A DNA stretch of 47,393 bases, taken from positions 1-47,393 of the forward strand of contig MPMX01000033.1 in the NCBI GenBank assembly GCA_002238725.1. Reading direction: 5' to 3'. Below the pieces are notes generated by a model that made no database searches, was not told the DNA's origin, and worked only from the letters and a program-made list of their open reading frames with translations. How positions within the stretch are numbered: the stretch's first letter is position 1; each line of letters begins with the position of its first letter. Made by a program: the position numbers and the translations under genes. This DNA comes from Rhodospirillaceae bacterium bin65 (lineage in GTDB: Bacteria; Pseudomonadota; Alphaproteobacteria; Bin65). This document shows, in pieces, positions 1 to 11,114 of the stretch.

Positions 1-429
1 TTGAGCGAAGCCGAAGGGGGTAGGGCATTCGGGCAAATTTCAAAATTATTACCCATTACTTCACTTTTTTCCTTGACATACAGATTTTTGTCTCCTATAT
101 CGGTTTCCGTCAACGCCCGAACTGCGCCCGCCGCAGTTTCCGGGCGCCCCCAGACCTTCCGAATGTCGATCCCTTTGCCGCCCCGGTCGGGTGGCACGAG
201 GCGGCGACTGCCCTGTCCGGCCGGTCGGGTTTCACAGCCCGGCAGTCGCTTTCCGTTCGGGATGCCCGGTCTGCGGTCTGCGGTCTGCGGACCGATGCGG
301 GGGCGGCGACCGTTGGAAACCGGCGCTAACGCTTGTTTTTTTCGGCCCTGACAAACCAGTGGCGCCGCCGTCGGGTGGCTTCCTCTGCGAAAGTCGGGCA
401 GAGCAAAATTCGGCAGCGGTGGATCCTTC

Positions 430-800
430 CCCGCGATACCCCTCCCCCTGCCCCTCCCCCAAGGGGAGGGGGGCAAGGCGTTGGGATTGCGGCTGTTCTT
501 CGGCTTTGGCACGGCGTTTCCGGAACGAAGCTCCCCCTCCCCTCCGGGGATTCCTCTGCGAAAAGCCGCGCGCGTCCGCGGCGCTATACCTCCCCCTCTT
601 CAGAGGGGGAGGCCCGGACAAGAATCGGGGTGGGGGTGGCGTGCCGCGAGACGCACGTCGCCGCAAGGCGACTCCGCAGGCGGTCCAAGACACCCCCATC
701 CCCTCCGCTGCGCTCCGGGACTTCCCCCGCTGAAGCGGGGGAAGGATAACTTTTGCGGTTCGAAACCGTTTCGCAGAGGAATCCCCTCCGGGGGAGGGGG
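430..800. repeat. Cluster of GC-rich palindromic repeats (CCTCCCC/GGGGAGG family)
   Basis: Four palindromes sit within 370 bp: CCCTCCCCCAAGGGGAGGG near 452-473, CCCCCTCTTCAGAGGGGG near 591-610, CTTCCCCCGCTGAAGCGGG near 721-739, and an inverted pair of about 32 bp at 531-563 and 769-800. That pair shares CTCCGGGGATTCCTCTGCGA and its reverse complement with small differences. The same family brackets the DUF559 domain at 35957-36714. The layout resembles REP/REPIN-type elements, but the mobilising enzyme is not evident from this cluster alone. Confidence 0.7.
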
Positions 801-832
801 CGCAGGGGCGCGGCCCGAATCGCTGCGAAAGG

Positions 833-1210
833 GCCGTTCCGGCGCATTTTCTGCACAACGGGGCGCGCGCCATCTAGGCCAGGGAAACCGGCCAATCCCC
901 TGATTTTCCGGCCCATTCGCCGGAAACGGGTCGCCAAATACCGGGCAAAGGCGAAAGGATTATTATCCTCTAATGCGGGATTTTGCGTCACAACCGGCAT
1001 GACGCTCCGGGCCGCCGTTGTCCCGAAAAGCGAGGCGGCGCAAGGCTTTGCCCGCAGCGCCGCAGCGCTTCGGCCGGCCGTTCCGGCAATTTTTTGCAAA
1101 AGATGGAACGGTCTGTCCAGGTGAGGGCAGCGGGCCAAGCGCCTGTTTTTCCGGCCCATTTGCCGGAATCTGATGTTGAACGACCCTCAAAATACAGGGT
1201 AAAGACGAAG
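833..1210. repeat. Two diverged direct copies of a roughly 130-bp element
   Basis: Positions 833-960 and 1077-1210 share blocks in the same order: GGCCGTTCCGGC, then ATTTT and TGCA, then a hairpin (TTTCCGGC at 905-912 with GCCGGAAA at 919-926; TTCCGGC at 1149-1155 with GCCGGAA at 1162-1168), then an ACC/AAA-rich tail. Spacing between blocks is similar and the intervening bases have diverged. They look like two old copies of one non-coding element of unknown type. Confidence 0.5.
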
Positions 1211-1460
1211 GATGGCTGTCCGGCCGTGTCCCGGTTCGGCTGGCGGCGCCGGACAAACCCGTTCCTTCCCCGTCATTCCGGCCGGAACTCCGGATTGATT
1301 CCGGGGACCGGGAGTCGGCCTGAATACCCGGGCCTGTGGCTCCCGGTCCCGGATCGTCGCTGCGCGCCGTCCAGGCGGCAAATGGGGAACGATCGGTCCT
1401 GGGAACTGCGCGTCTGAAACAGGACACCGGCGCGGATTCCCGGTGTGCCGTGCTTCAGAG

Positions 1461-2303
1461 TCAGCCCCGGCTGCGGGCGGCCTGCGCTGCGCCTTCGAAG
1501 GCCATTTCCATGCCCCGGCTCATGCTGCTCGAGCCGGTCAATACCGTGCCGCCGTCGACGGGGATGTTGCCGCCGGTGATGTAGGCGGCCATCGGCGACG
1601 CCAGGAACAGCGCCGCATCGCCGACCTCGGATTTGCGGCCGAAGCGCTTCATCGGCGTCATTTCCGCGGCCGCGCGCTTGGCCTGGTCGCTCGGCGCCAG
1701 CCGCTCCATGCCTTCGGTGCCCTCGATCGGGCCGGGGATGATGGTGTTGACCCGCACGCCCATCGGCGCCCATTCCAGAGCAAGGCCGCGGCACAGCATG
1801 TCCAGTCCGGCCTTGGCGGCGCAGACGTGGGTCTGGAAGGTATAGGCGTGGATCGCCTGGGGCGCGGAAATGGCGATGCAGGACGCGCCGGGCTTGACCA
1901 GACGGTCGAAGCCGGCGCGGAAGACGTTGAAACTGCCGTTGAGATCGATATCGACCACCGTCTTGAAGCCGTTGGCCGAGATGCCGAGCGCCGGGGCGAC
2001 GAAGTTCCCGGCCTGCCCGGCGATCAGCGTATGGATCGGCCCGTGCCGCGCGACGGCCTCCTGCAGGGCGCCGTCGATCTGCGCATAGTCGCGGACGTCG
2101 GCCGACGTGCCGAACGCATCGCCGCCATGCGCCTGCAACGCGCCGACTGCGCCTTCGACCCGTTCGGCCGACCGGCTGCAGATCGACAGACGCGCACCCA
2201 TTTCGGCAAAGCGGTGGGCGATGCCCAGATTGATGCCGCTGGAGCCGCCGGCGATGAAAACATGGGTGTCGCGGAAATCGGCATCGGAGAGCAGGACGGT
2301 CAT
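1461..2303 (-). CDS. SDR-family oxidoreductase, 2,4-dienoyl-CoA reductase-like
   Basis: A 280-residue short-chain dehydrogenase/reductase. The N-terminal Rossmann glycine motif reads GGSSGINLGIA (residues about 17-27). The C-terminal half carries IIPGPIEGTEGMERL and NIPVDGGTV, wording typical of the peroxisomal/bacterial 2,4-dienoyl-CoA reductase branch. That branch reduces 2,4-dienoyl-CoA with NADPH in breakdown of unsaturated fatty acids. The usual YxxxK pair is absent: the lysine is in HVCAAKAG but the residue four before it is not tyrosine, as in DECR enzymes. I chose the ATG at 2303 because the open frame upstream only translates repeat DNA. The neighbouring acyl-CoA synthetase on the other strand fits acyl-CoA metabolism. 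The exact substrate is inferred; another enoyl- or ketoacyl-type SDR remains possible. Confidence 0.8.
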   Translation of the reverse strand: MTVLLSDADFRDTHVFIAGGSSGINLGIAHRFAEMGARLSICSRSAERVEGAVGALQAHGGDAFGTSADVRDYAQIDGALQEAVARHGPIHTLIAGQAGNFVAPALGISANGFKTVVDIDLNGSFNVFRAGFDRLVKPGASCIAISAPQAIHAYTFQTHVCAAKAGLDMLCRGLALEWAPMGVRVNTIIPGPIEGTEGMERLAPSDQAKRAAAEMTPMKRFGRKSEVGDAALFLASPMAAYITGGNIPVDGGTVLTGSSSMSRGMEMAFEGAAQAARSRG

Positions 2304-2410
2304 GGCGGGGGCCTCGGTGACGGTGGCGGGGGACCAGCTTAGCGCTATCGGGCCGGGAATCGCCAGATTGCACAACTGTTCCGGCATATCGGCCGAAGCC
2401 GTCCGGAGAG

Positions 2411-2484
2411 CCCGCCCTGAGCGAAGCCGAAGGAGCCTGCCCTGAGCGAAGTCGAAGGAGCCTGCCCTGAGCGAAGTCGAAGGG
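2411..2484. repeat. Three tandem copies of a 25-bp dispersed repeat
   Basis: Units at 2411-2435, 2436-2460 and 2461-2484 read CCTGCCCTGAGCGAAGTCGA followed by AGGAG or AGGGG, with one to three differences. The core recurs at position 1 and, reverse-complemented with small changes (CCCTTCGACAAGCTCAGGGC), at 40365-40385 and 40852-40873. The tract lies between two divergent genes, so it sits in or next to both promoters. Confidence 0.85.
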
Positions 2485-2566
2485 GCGGTCTCGTACAGCG
2501 CCGAGCGCCCGGCACGCGCCAAGATTTCCCTTTCTCCGGGCGCCGTTTGCCGCCATCAGGGGCGCC

Positions 2567-4675
2567 ATGTCCGACATCTCCAGCCGCTCCCTGCTGCCCA
2601 TCCTGCGCCCGAATGCCGTTGCCGTGATCGGGGCGTCCGATACGCCGTCGCGCATTGGCGGCCGGCCGATCCATTCGATGACGGCGATGGGCTTTGGGGG
2701 CCGGATATTCCCGGTCAATCCGCGGCGCGAGACCGTGCAGGGGCTGACGGCCTACCCGACGATCCGCGACGTGCCGGAGCCGGTGGACTGCGCGCTGATC
2801 GCCGTGCCGGCCGCGATCGCCGTCGACACCATCCGCGACTGCGCCGACCGTGGCGTGAAATCCGCCGTCGTCTTTACCTCGGGCTTTGCCGAGCAGGGCG
2901 AGGACGGCGCCCGGGCGCAGGGCGACATCGCGCAGATCGCCCGCAACAGCGGCATGCGTATCGTCGGGCCCAACTGCCTCGGCGTCTTCGCCATGGACCG
3001 GAGCTGGTACGGCACCTTCACCAACGCGCCGGCCATGCTGGAGCTGCCGCCGGGGCCCGTCGGAATCGTCAGCCAGAGCGGCGCCTACGGCTCCCATGTC
3101 CTGCTGGTGGCCCAGAAGCGCGGCGTCGGTTCCAACTTCTGGGTGACGACCGGCAACGAGTGCGATGTCGATGTCGGCGAGGTCATCGACTTCTATGCCG
3201 AAGCGCCAGAGGTCGAAATTATCGCCGTCTATGCCGAAGGGGTGCGGGACGGCCTGCGGCTCCGGCGGGCGCTGGCCAAGGCGCGGGATGCGCGCAAGCC
3301 GGTCATTTTCATGAAAGTCGGCCGGACCGGCGAGGGCGCCCGGGCGGCGGCCAGCCACACCGCCAGCCTGGCCGGCAGCGACGCGGTTTACGACGCGCTG
3401 TTCCGGCAATACGGCGTCTACCGCGCCGGCACGACCGAAGAGCTGGTCGACGTCGCCTACGCCTGCCAGTACGGCAGCTTTCCGAAGGGCCGGAGAGTCA
3501 GCCTTCAGACCATCTCCGGCGGAGGCGGCGTGCAGATGGCGGACGATGCGGTGCGCTACGGGCTGGATGTAGCGCCCCTGCCGGCGCCGGTGCAGAAGAA
3601 ACTCAAGGCGCTGATCCCCTTCGCCGGCACCAACAACCCGGTCGATTTTACTGCCCAGGCCCTGAACGATCCGGACCTGATGGTGACGAATATCGGCCTG
3701 ACGATCGACGAGGCGGAATACGACAGCCATGTCATCTTCATGACGTCGGTGCCGTCTACGCCCTTCATGAAGGAAACCTGCGCCGGCCTGTTCCGCACGG
3801 TGCGCGAGCGCTACCCCGACGAACCGATGATCATGAGCCTGGTCGGCGGCCCGGATGTCGTCGAGGTATACGAGAAGCTCGGCTACCCGGTGTTCGAGGA
3901 TCCGTCGCTGGCGGTCCGGGCGCTGGCGGCGCTGACCCGGTTCGGCGCGGCGTTCGAGTGCGGCGCCGAAAGCCCGCCGCCGGCCGCGCCGGCCGGGATG
4001 CTGCCGGCGCCCGCCGCGCCCGTGGGCGAGCATGAGGCCAAGGCGATCCTGGCGAGCGCCGGCATTCCGGCGGTGCGCGAGAGCCTCGCGTCGACGGCGG
4101 AAGCGGCAGTTGCCGCGGCAGCGGATATCGGCGGGCCCTGCGTCCTCAAGATCGTCTCGCCCGATATCCTCCACAAGACGGAGATCGGGGGCGTCCTGCT
4201 CGATGTCGAGGGCGAGGCGGCGGTCTCCGCCGGCGCCCGGACCCTGCTGCGCCGGGCTGCGGAACGGGTGCCCGCTGCAAGGATCGAAGGCGTGCTGGTG
4301 AGCGAGATGGTGTCCGGCGGCGTCGAAACCGTGCTCGGCATGGTGCACGATCCGGTGTTCGGCCCGGCGATCATGTTCGGCCTGGGCGGCGTGTTCGTCG
4401 AAGTGTTGAAAGATGTCAGCTTCCGCCTCGCGCCCTTCGGCGTCGGCGAGGCTCACCGCATGATCGACGAAATCCGCGGCCGGCCGGTGCTGGAAGGCGT
4501 GCGCGGCGGCCCGCCGGTCGACATCGACGCGCTCGCCCTTGCGCTCGCCAGCCTCTCCGTCTTCGCCGACGCCAACGCCGGACGGTTTGAGAGCATCGAC
4601 ATCAATCCCTTCATCGCCCTGCCGAAGGGCGGCGCTGCGGTCGATGCGCTGATCGTGCCGCGGTTGGCGGCGTAG
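2567..4675 (+). CDS. Acyl-CoA synthetase, NDP-forming (acetate-CoA ligase family)
   Basis: A 702-residue single-chain protein of the ADP-forming acyl-CoA synthetase family, which converts an acid, CoA and ATP to acyl-CoA, ADP and phosphate or the reverse. Domain order from sequence: CoA-binding Rossmann domain (PNAVAVIGASDTPSRIGG, residues about 15-32), two succinyl-CoA-ligase-like flavodoxin domains (about 150-460) with the phospho-histidine segment AAASHTASLAGS near residue 262, and a C-terminal ATP-grasp domain (about 485-700; EHEAKAILASAGIPAVRE, KIVSPDILHKTEIGGV). The length fits the family. It diverges from the SDR across a 263-bp gap carrying a tandem repeat. The acid substrate cannot be read from the sequence. 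Confidence 0.9.
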   Translation: MSDISSRSLLPILRPNAVAVIGASDTPSRIGGRPIHSMTAMGFGGRIFPVNPRRETVQGLTAYPTIRDVPEPVDCALIAVPAAIAVDTIRDCADRGVKSAVVFTSGFAEQGEDGARAQGDIAQIARNSGMRIVGPNCLGVFAMDRSWYGTFTNAPAMLELPPGPVGIVSQSGAYGSHVLLVAQKRGVGSNFWVTTGNECDVDVGEVIDFYAEAPEVEIIAVYAEGVRDGLRLRRALAKARDARKPVIFMKVGRTGEGARAAASHTASLAGSDAVYDALFRQYGVYRAGTTEELVDVAYACQYGSFPKGRRVSLQTISGGGGVQMADDAVRYGLDVAPLPAPVQKKLKALIPFAGTNNPVDFTAQALNDPDLMVTNIGLTIDEAEYDSHVIFMTSVPSTPFMKETCAGLFRTVRERYPDEPMIMSLVGGPDVVEVYEKLGYPVFEDPSLAVRALAALTRFGAAFECGAESPPPAAPAGMLPAPAAPVGEHEAKAILASAGIPAVRESLASTAEAAVAAAADIGGPCVLKIVSPDILHKTEIGGVLLDVEGEAAVSAGARTLLRRAAERVPAARIEGVLVSEMVSGGVETVLGMVHDPVFGPAIMFGLGGVFVEVLKDVSFRLAPFGVGEAHRMIDEIRGRPVLEGVRGGPPVDIDALALALASLSVFADANAGRFESIDINPFIALPKGGAAVDALIVPRLAA

Positions 4676-5045
4676 GAGCGGTTCGCGAGCCGGCTGCCGC
4701 GACGATCCAAAGACTGTCCGAACTCCTGCGGCGAATGAAAAGGCCGGAATACGACCTGCAGAAATTCCGGCGGGCCGAGTGCTCGAGCGGGCCGGATTCC
4801 GGCAAGAAAAGCGGATGGAGAGCTACAGGAGCGTCCGGGTAACGGCGACGGACTGGTATCTTTATGCCGCTACCGCGCCGCGATCCGGCTGATCGTGCTA
4901 TGGGCGGGACAGGCCGGCGGGCGTCCCTCGTTACGCCCCGGAATAGATCCGCGGCTACTCGGGATGAGGGAGTTTGTCAGAGTCCCTCATCCCGAGTAGC
5001 CGCCGAAGGCGGCGTATCGAAGGACGAAATCCCGTCTCGACGGGC
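4676..5045. other. Intergenic gap with a palindromic repeat
   Basis: This gap lies between convergent genes. I see no gene in its first 250 bp; the rest is the palindromic element at 4926-5023. No clear intrinsic terminator was found, although the palindrome itself could end transcription from both sides. Confidence 0.5.
4926..5023. repeat. Palindromic repeat, GATGAGGG family, copy 1
   Basis: A near-perfect large palindrome. CGGCTACTCGGGATGAGGGA (4952-4971) pairs with TCCCTCATCCCGAGTAGCCG (4983-5002), and the outer ends are TTACGCC and GGCGTATCGAAGG. Other copies lie at 10939-11048, 16391-16505, 40350-40491 and 40838-40964. It resembles widespread alphaproteobacterial palindromic repeats and sits between convergent genes. 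Confidence 0.85.
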
Positions 5046-5519
5046 TTAGCTGTACTTCACCCCCATGATCTCGTAGGCCCGCGAGCCGCCCGGGGCGGTG
5101 ACCTCTATGGAATCGCCGGTTTCCTTGCCGATCATGGCCCGGGCGAGCGGTGAGGTCAGCGACAGCAGCCCGTTGCGGATATCGCCCTCGTCCTCGCCGA
5201 CGATCTGGTAGGTGCTTTCCTCGTCCGTATCCTCGTCGGCCAGCGTCACGGTGGCGCCAAACCGCACGACATCGCCGGACAGGCTCCGCGGGTCGATCAC
5301 CTGGGCCCGGCTGACCTTATCTTCCAGTTCCATCAGGCGGCCCTCGATGAATGCCTGGCGCTCCTTGGCGGCGTGATATTCCGCATTTTCGGAGAGATCG
5401 CCGTGGGAGCGCGCCTCTTCCAGCGCATTGATGACCGCCGGGCGCTCTACCGCTTTCAGGCGCTTCATTTCATCCTGAAGCATGCCGTAACCGCGCTCTG
5501 TCATCGGAACCTTATCCAT
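5046..5519 (-). CDS. greA: Transcription elongation factor GreA
   Basis: 157 residues, the usual GreA length. GreA enters the RNA polymerase secondary channel and stimulates cleavage of backtracked RNA. The N-terminal coiled coil carries the hallmark DLSENAEYHAAKERQ (residues about 41-55), whose acidic tip supports metal binding in the active site. The C-terminal FKBP-like domain ends in AYEIMGVKYS. The start MDKVPMTERGYGML is typical. It follows carB on the same strand after a gap of about 115 bp, a common carA-carB-greA order in alphaproteobacteria. Confidence 0.97.
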   Translation of the reverse strand: MDKVPMTERGYGMLQDEMKRLKAVERPAVINALEEARSHGDLSENAEYHAAKERQAFIEGRLMELEDKVSRAQVIDPRSLSGDVVRFGATVTLADEDTDEESTYQIVGEDEGDIRNGLLSLTSPLARAMIGKETGDSIEVTAPGGSRAYEIMGVKYS

Positions 5520-5636
5520 CGGGCAGACCGTCTGTAGTCAAAGGGTTTTCCGAGCGTTCGCGGCAACAAGCTGCTTCATCGGCGTCTCGATGGGGGGACG
5601 CCGGGGATGTTGCGCGCGCTCGCGCCTTTTGGCTTC

Positions 5637-8907
<3,271 letters not shown>

Positions 8908-10137
8908 TCAGGCCTGATCCGCCGCCGCCATATGCGCCACGAAGCGCTCGAACAGGTATTGGCTGTCCTGGGGGCCGGGGCTGGCTTCCGGGTGGTATTG
9001 CACGCTGAAGACCGGCTTGCCCTCGACCTTCAGGCCTTCGCAGGAGCCGTCGAACAGGGACTTGTGGGTCATGGTCACGCCGGCGGGCAGGCTTTCGGCG
9101 TCGACCTCGAAGCCGTGGTTCTGGCTGGTGATCTCGACCTTGCCGGTCTCGAGGTCCTTGACCGGATGGTTCGCGCCGCGATGGCCGTGATGCATCTTGC
9201 GGGTCTTCGCGCCGAGGGCCAGCGCCAGCATCTGGTGCCCGAGGCAGATGCCGAAGACCGGCAGATCGAATTTCAGCAGCTGGCGGATGACCGGCACGGC
9301 ATACGCCCCGGTCGCCGCCGGATCGCCCGGCCCGTTGGACAGGAACACGCCGTCCGGCGCATGGCGCAGGATTTCCTCGGCGCTCGCCGTCGCCGGCACG
9401 ACCGTGACCCGGCAGCCGAGCGAGGCCAGGCTGCGCAGGATGTTGCGCTTGGCGCCGAAATCCATCGCAACGACATGGAAACGCGACGCCTCCTGCCGGC
9501 CGTAGCCCTCGCCCCATTGCCAGCCGGTCTCGGCCCAGCTGTAGGTCTGGGTGCAGGACACGTCCTTCGCCAGGTCCATGCCCTCCAGTCCGGGCCAGGC
9601 CTGCGCGTTGGCGATCAGGTCATCGACCGGAAAATCGCCGGCCGGATCGTGGCGCAGCACGGCGTTGGCCGCCCCGCCGTCGCGCAGCCGCCGGGTCAGC
9701 CGGCGCGTGTCGACGCCGGCGATGGCCGGCAGGTCGTGGCTCTTGAGCCAGGCGTCGAGATGCTGGCCGCTGCGGTAGTTGGACGGGTCGGTAATGTCGG
9801 CGCGGAATACGCCGCCGAGCGCCGCCGGGGTCGTGGTCTCGATATCTTCGGCGTTGGTGCCGACATTGCCGATATGGGGGAAGGTGAAGGCGATGATCTG
9901 GGCGGCGTAGGACGGATCGGTGAAGATTTCCTGATAGCCGGTGAGCGACGTGTTGAAACACAACTCGCCCGGCACGGTCTTCGCCGCGCCGGCGCCGCGG
10001 CCCCAGAACACCGTGCCGTCGTCCAGGAACAGGCCCGCCGTCGCCCATTCCGGCTGTTCCGGACGGCCGTCGGAAACCTGCGCCGAAGGCCCGTCGACGG
10101 ACGCCGCGGTCGTCTCTGGCGGGGGGGATGTCTGCAT
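8908..10137 (-). CDS. carA: Carbamoyl-phosphate synthase small subunit
   Basis: 409 residues; the glutaminase subunit that supplies ammonia to CarB. The N-terminal CPSase domain contains TSLTGYQEIFTDPSY. The C-terminal class-I glutamine amidotransferase has the nucleophile in PVFGICLGHQML and the His/Glu pair in QYHPEASPGP. I chose ATG 10137 (MQTSPPPETTAAS) because upstream translation does not resemble CarA. The N-terminal extension of about 30 residues before WATAGLFLDDGTVFWG is a little long. The carA TGA is followed immediately by the carB ATG, so the two are co-transcribed and probably translationally coupled. Confidence 0.96.
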   Translation of the reverse strand: MQTSPPPETTAASVDGPSAQVSDGRPEQPEWATAGLFLDDGTVFWGRGAGAAKTVPGELCFNTSLTGYQEIFTDPSYAAQIIAFTFPHIGNVGTNAEDIETTTPAALGGVFRADITDPSNYRSGQHLDAWLKSHDLPAIAGVDTRRLTRRLRDGGAANAVLRHDPAGDFPVDDLIANAQAWPGLEGMDLAKDVSCTQTYSWAETGWQWGEGYGRQEASRFHVVAMDFGAKRNILRSLASLGCRVTVVPATASAEEILRHAPDGVFLSNGPGDPAATGAYAVPVIRQLLKFDLPVFGICLGHQMLALALGAKTRKMHHGHRGANHPVKDLETGKVEITSQNHGFEVDAESLPAGVTMTHKSLFDGSCEGLKVEGKPVFSVQYHPEASPGPQDSQYLFERFVAHMAAADQA

Positions 10138-10459
10138 CGACAGCCGCTTGTCGTTGGCCGAACCGGTCGGCCGGAATTGTTGGAAGCGCCGCTCCGAAAA
10201 GCCCCGGACGACCGGCGTTAGGTAGGGAAGGACTGCGGCGGCGGTCAAGCGCGGGCGGCGCACGGCCGGCGCCGCACCGGGCCGCATTTCGTCACATCGG
10301 CGGGCGAATATCCGCAGCGAGGGATAAGCATTCCGTTGACTCCGGCGGCCGGTTAATGGCACGAATGCCCGGTCATATCGCGGCGCCGGAACATGCCGGC
10401 GCACCCGGCATCGGGTTGGGATGGGCTCGTCGAATCGGGCCGGGACTGGAGACGGACAG
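10138..10459. other. Divergent promoter region, carA / yqeY
   Basis: These 322 bp separate two divergent operons and must hold both promoters. No confident -35/-10 pair was recognised and no repeat is obvious. A TTGACT at about 10335 has no well-placed -10. A pyrimidine- or arginine-responsive leader for carA was looked for and not seen. Confidence 0.4.
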
Positions 10460-10930
10460 ATGGCTGACGCCATGCTGCGCGACCGAATCAAAGCCGAACT
10501 GAAAGAAGCGATGAAGGCAAGGGAGCGGCGGAAAACCGCCACCCTTCGGCTTATTTCGGCAGCGCTGAAAGACCGGGATATCGCCGCCCGCACCAAGGGG
10601 GTGCCGGACGGCATCGACGAGATGCAGATCCTGGGCATGCTGCAAACCATGGTGAAGCAGCGCCGGGAAAGCATCGACCATTACGAACAGGGCGGGCGGC
10701 TCGAACTGGCCGAACAGGAGCGCGAGGAGATCGAGATCATCAACGATTTCCTGCCGCCACGGCTGGACGAAGACGCGATCGAAGCCGCCGTCGGCTCTGT
10801 GATCGACGAACTCGGCGCGGCCTCGGTCAAGGATATGGGGCGCACCATGGCCGAGTTGCGCCAGCGCTATGCCGGCCAGATGGATTTCGGCAAGGCGAGC
10901 GCCCTGGTGAAATCGCGCCTGGCGCTGTAG
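10460..10930 (+). CDS. GatB/YqeY domain protein
   Basis: 156 residues with the YqeY fold, which resembles the tRNA-binding tail domain of the amidotransferase subunit GatB; its exact role is unsettled. Typical motifs are LRDRIKAELKEAMKARE near the N-terminus, TATLRLISAALKDRDIAAR, and the C-terminal MDFGKASALVKSRL. I chose ATG 10460 (MADAMLRDRIK) because TGGAGAC at 10447-10453 gives a well-placed ribosome site; an upstream in-frame ATG at 10421 is less likely. It leads the yqeY-dnaG-rpoD order common in this class. Confidence 0.93.
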   Translation: MADAMLRDRIKAELKEAMKARERRKTATLRLISAALKDRDIAARTKGVPDGIDEMQILGMLQTMVKQRRESIDHYEQGGRLELAEQEREEIEIINDFLPPRLDEDAIEAAVGSVIDELGAASVKDMGRTMAELRQRYAGQMDFGKASALVKSRLAL

Positions 10931-10938
10931 CCGCTACT

Positions 10939-11048
10939 CCTCGATACGCCCCGGATTCGATCCGGGGCTACTCGGGATGAGGGAAGATGGGAGCCAATAC
11001 CAACACCGTCCCTCACCCTGAGTAGCCGCGAAGCGGCGTATCGAAGGG
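10939..11048. repeat. Palindromic repeat, GATGAGGG family, copy 2
   Basis: The left arm CCTCGATACGCCCCGG then GGCTACTCGGGATGAGGGA pairs with the right arm TCCCTCACCCTGAGTAGCCG then CGGCGTATCGAAGG. It occupies most of the 184 bp between yqeY and dnaG, so it would be transcribed if the operon is read through. Confidence 0.85.
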
Positions 11049-11114
11049 CCCCGCCGCGCAGAACGCCGATGCGAACCGCGCGACTGCCGGGACGCTTCGT
11101 GCTAGTCTTCCGGC

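Larger units (their letters stand above)
1..1460. other. Non-coding repeat-rich stretch
   Basis: I see no convincing gene here; open frames on both strands are arginine/proline-rich and unlike any family I know. The stretch holds several GC-rich palindromes and copies of dispersed repeats, listed separately where clear. Position 1 starts inside a copy of the GAGCGAAGYCGAAGG repeat that recurs at 2411-2484. The segment at about 1290-1380 shares the CCCGGATCGTCGCTGCGC core with 31150-31200. It looks like an accumulation zone for non-autonomous repeats downstream of the SDR gene. Confidence 0.6.

Noticed and set aside
4676..4925. Small gene downstream of the acyl-CoA synthetase
   Set aside because: The short frames have no recognisable motif or ribosome site; nothing supports a gene.
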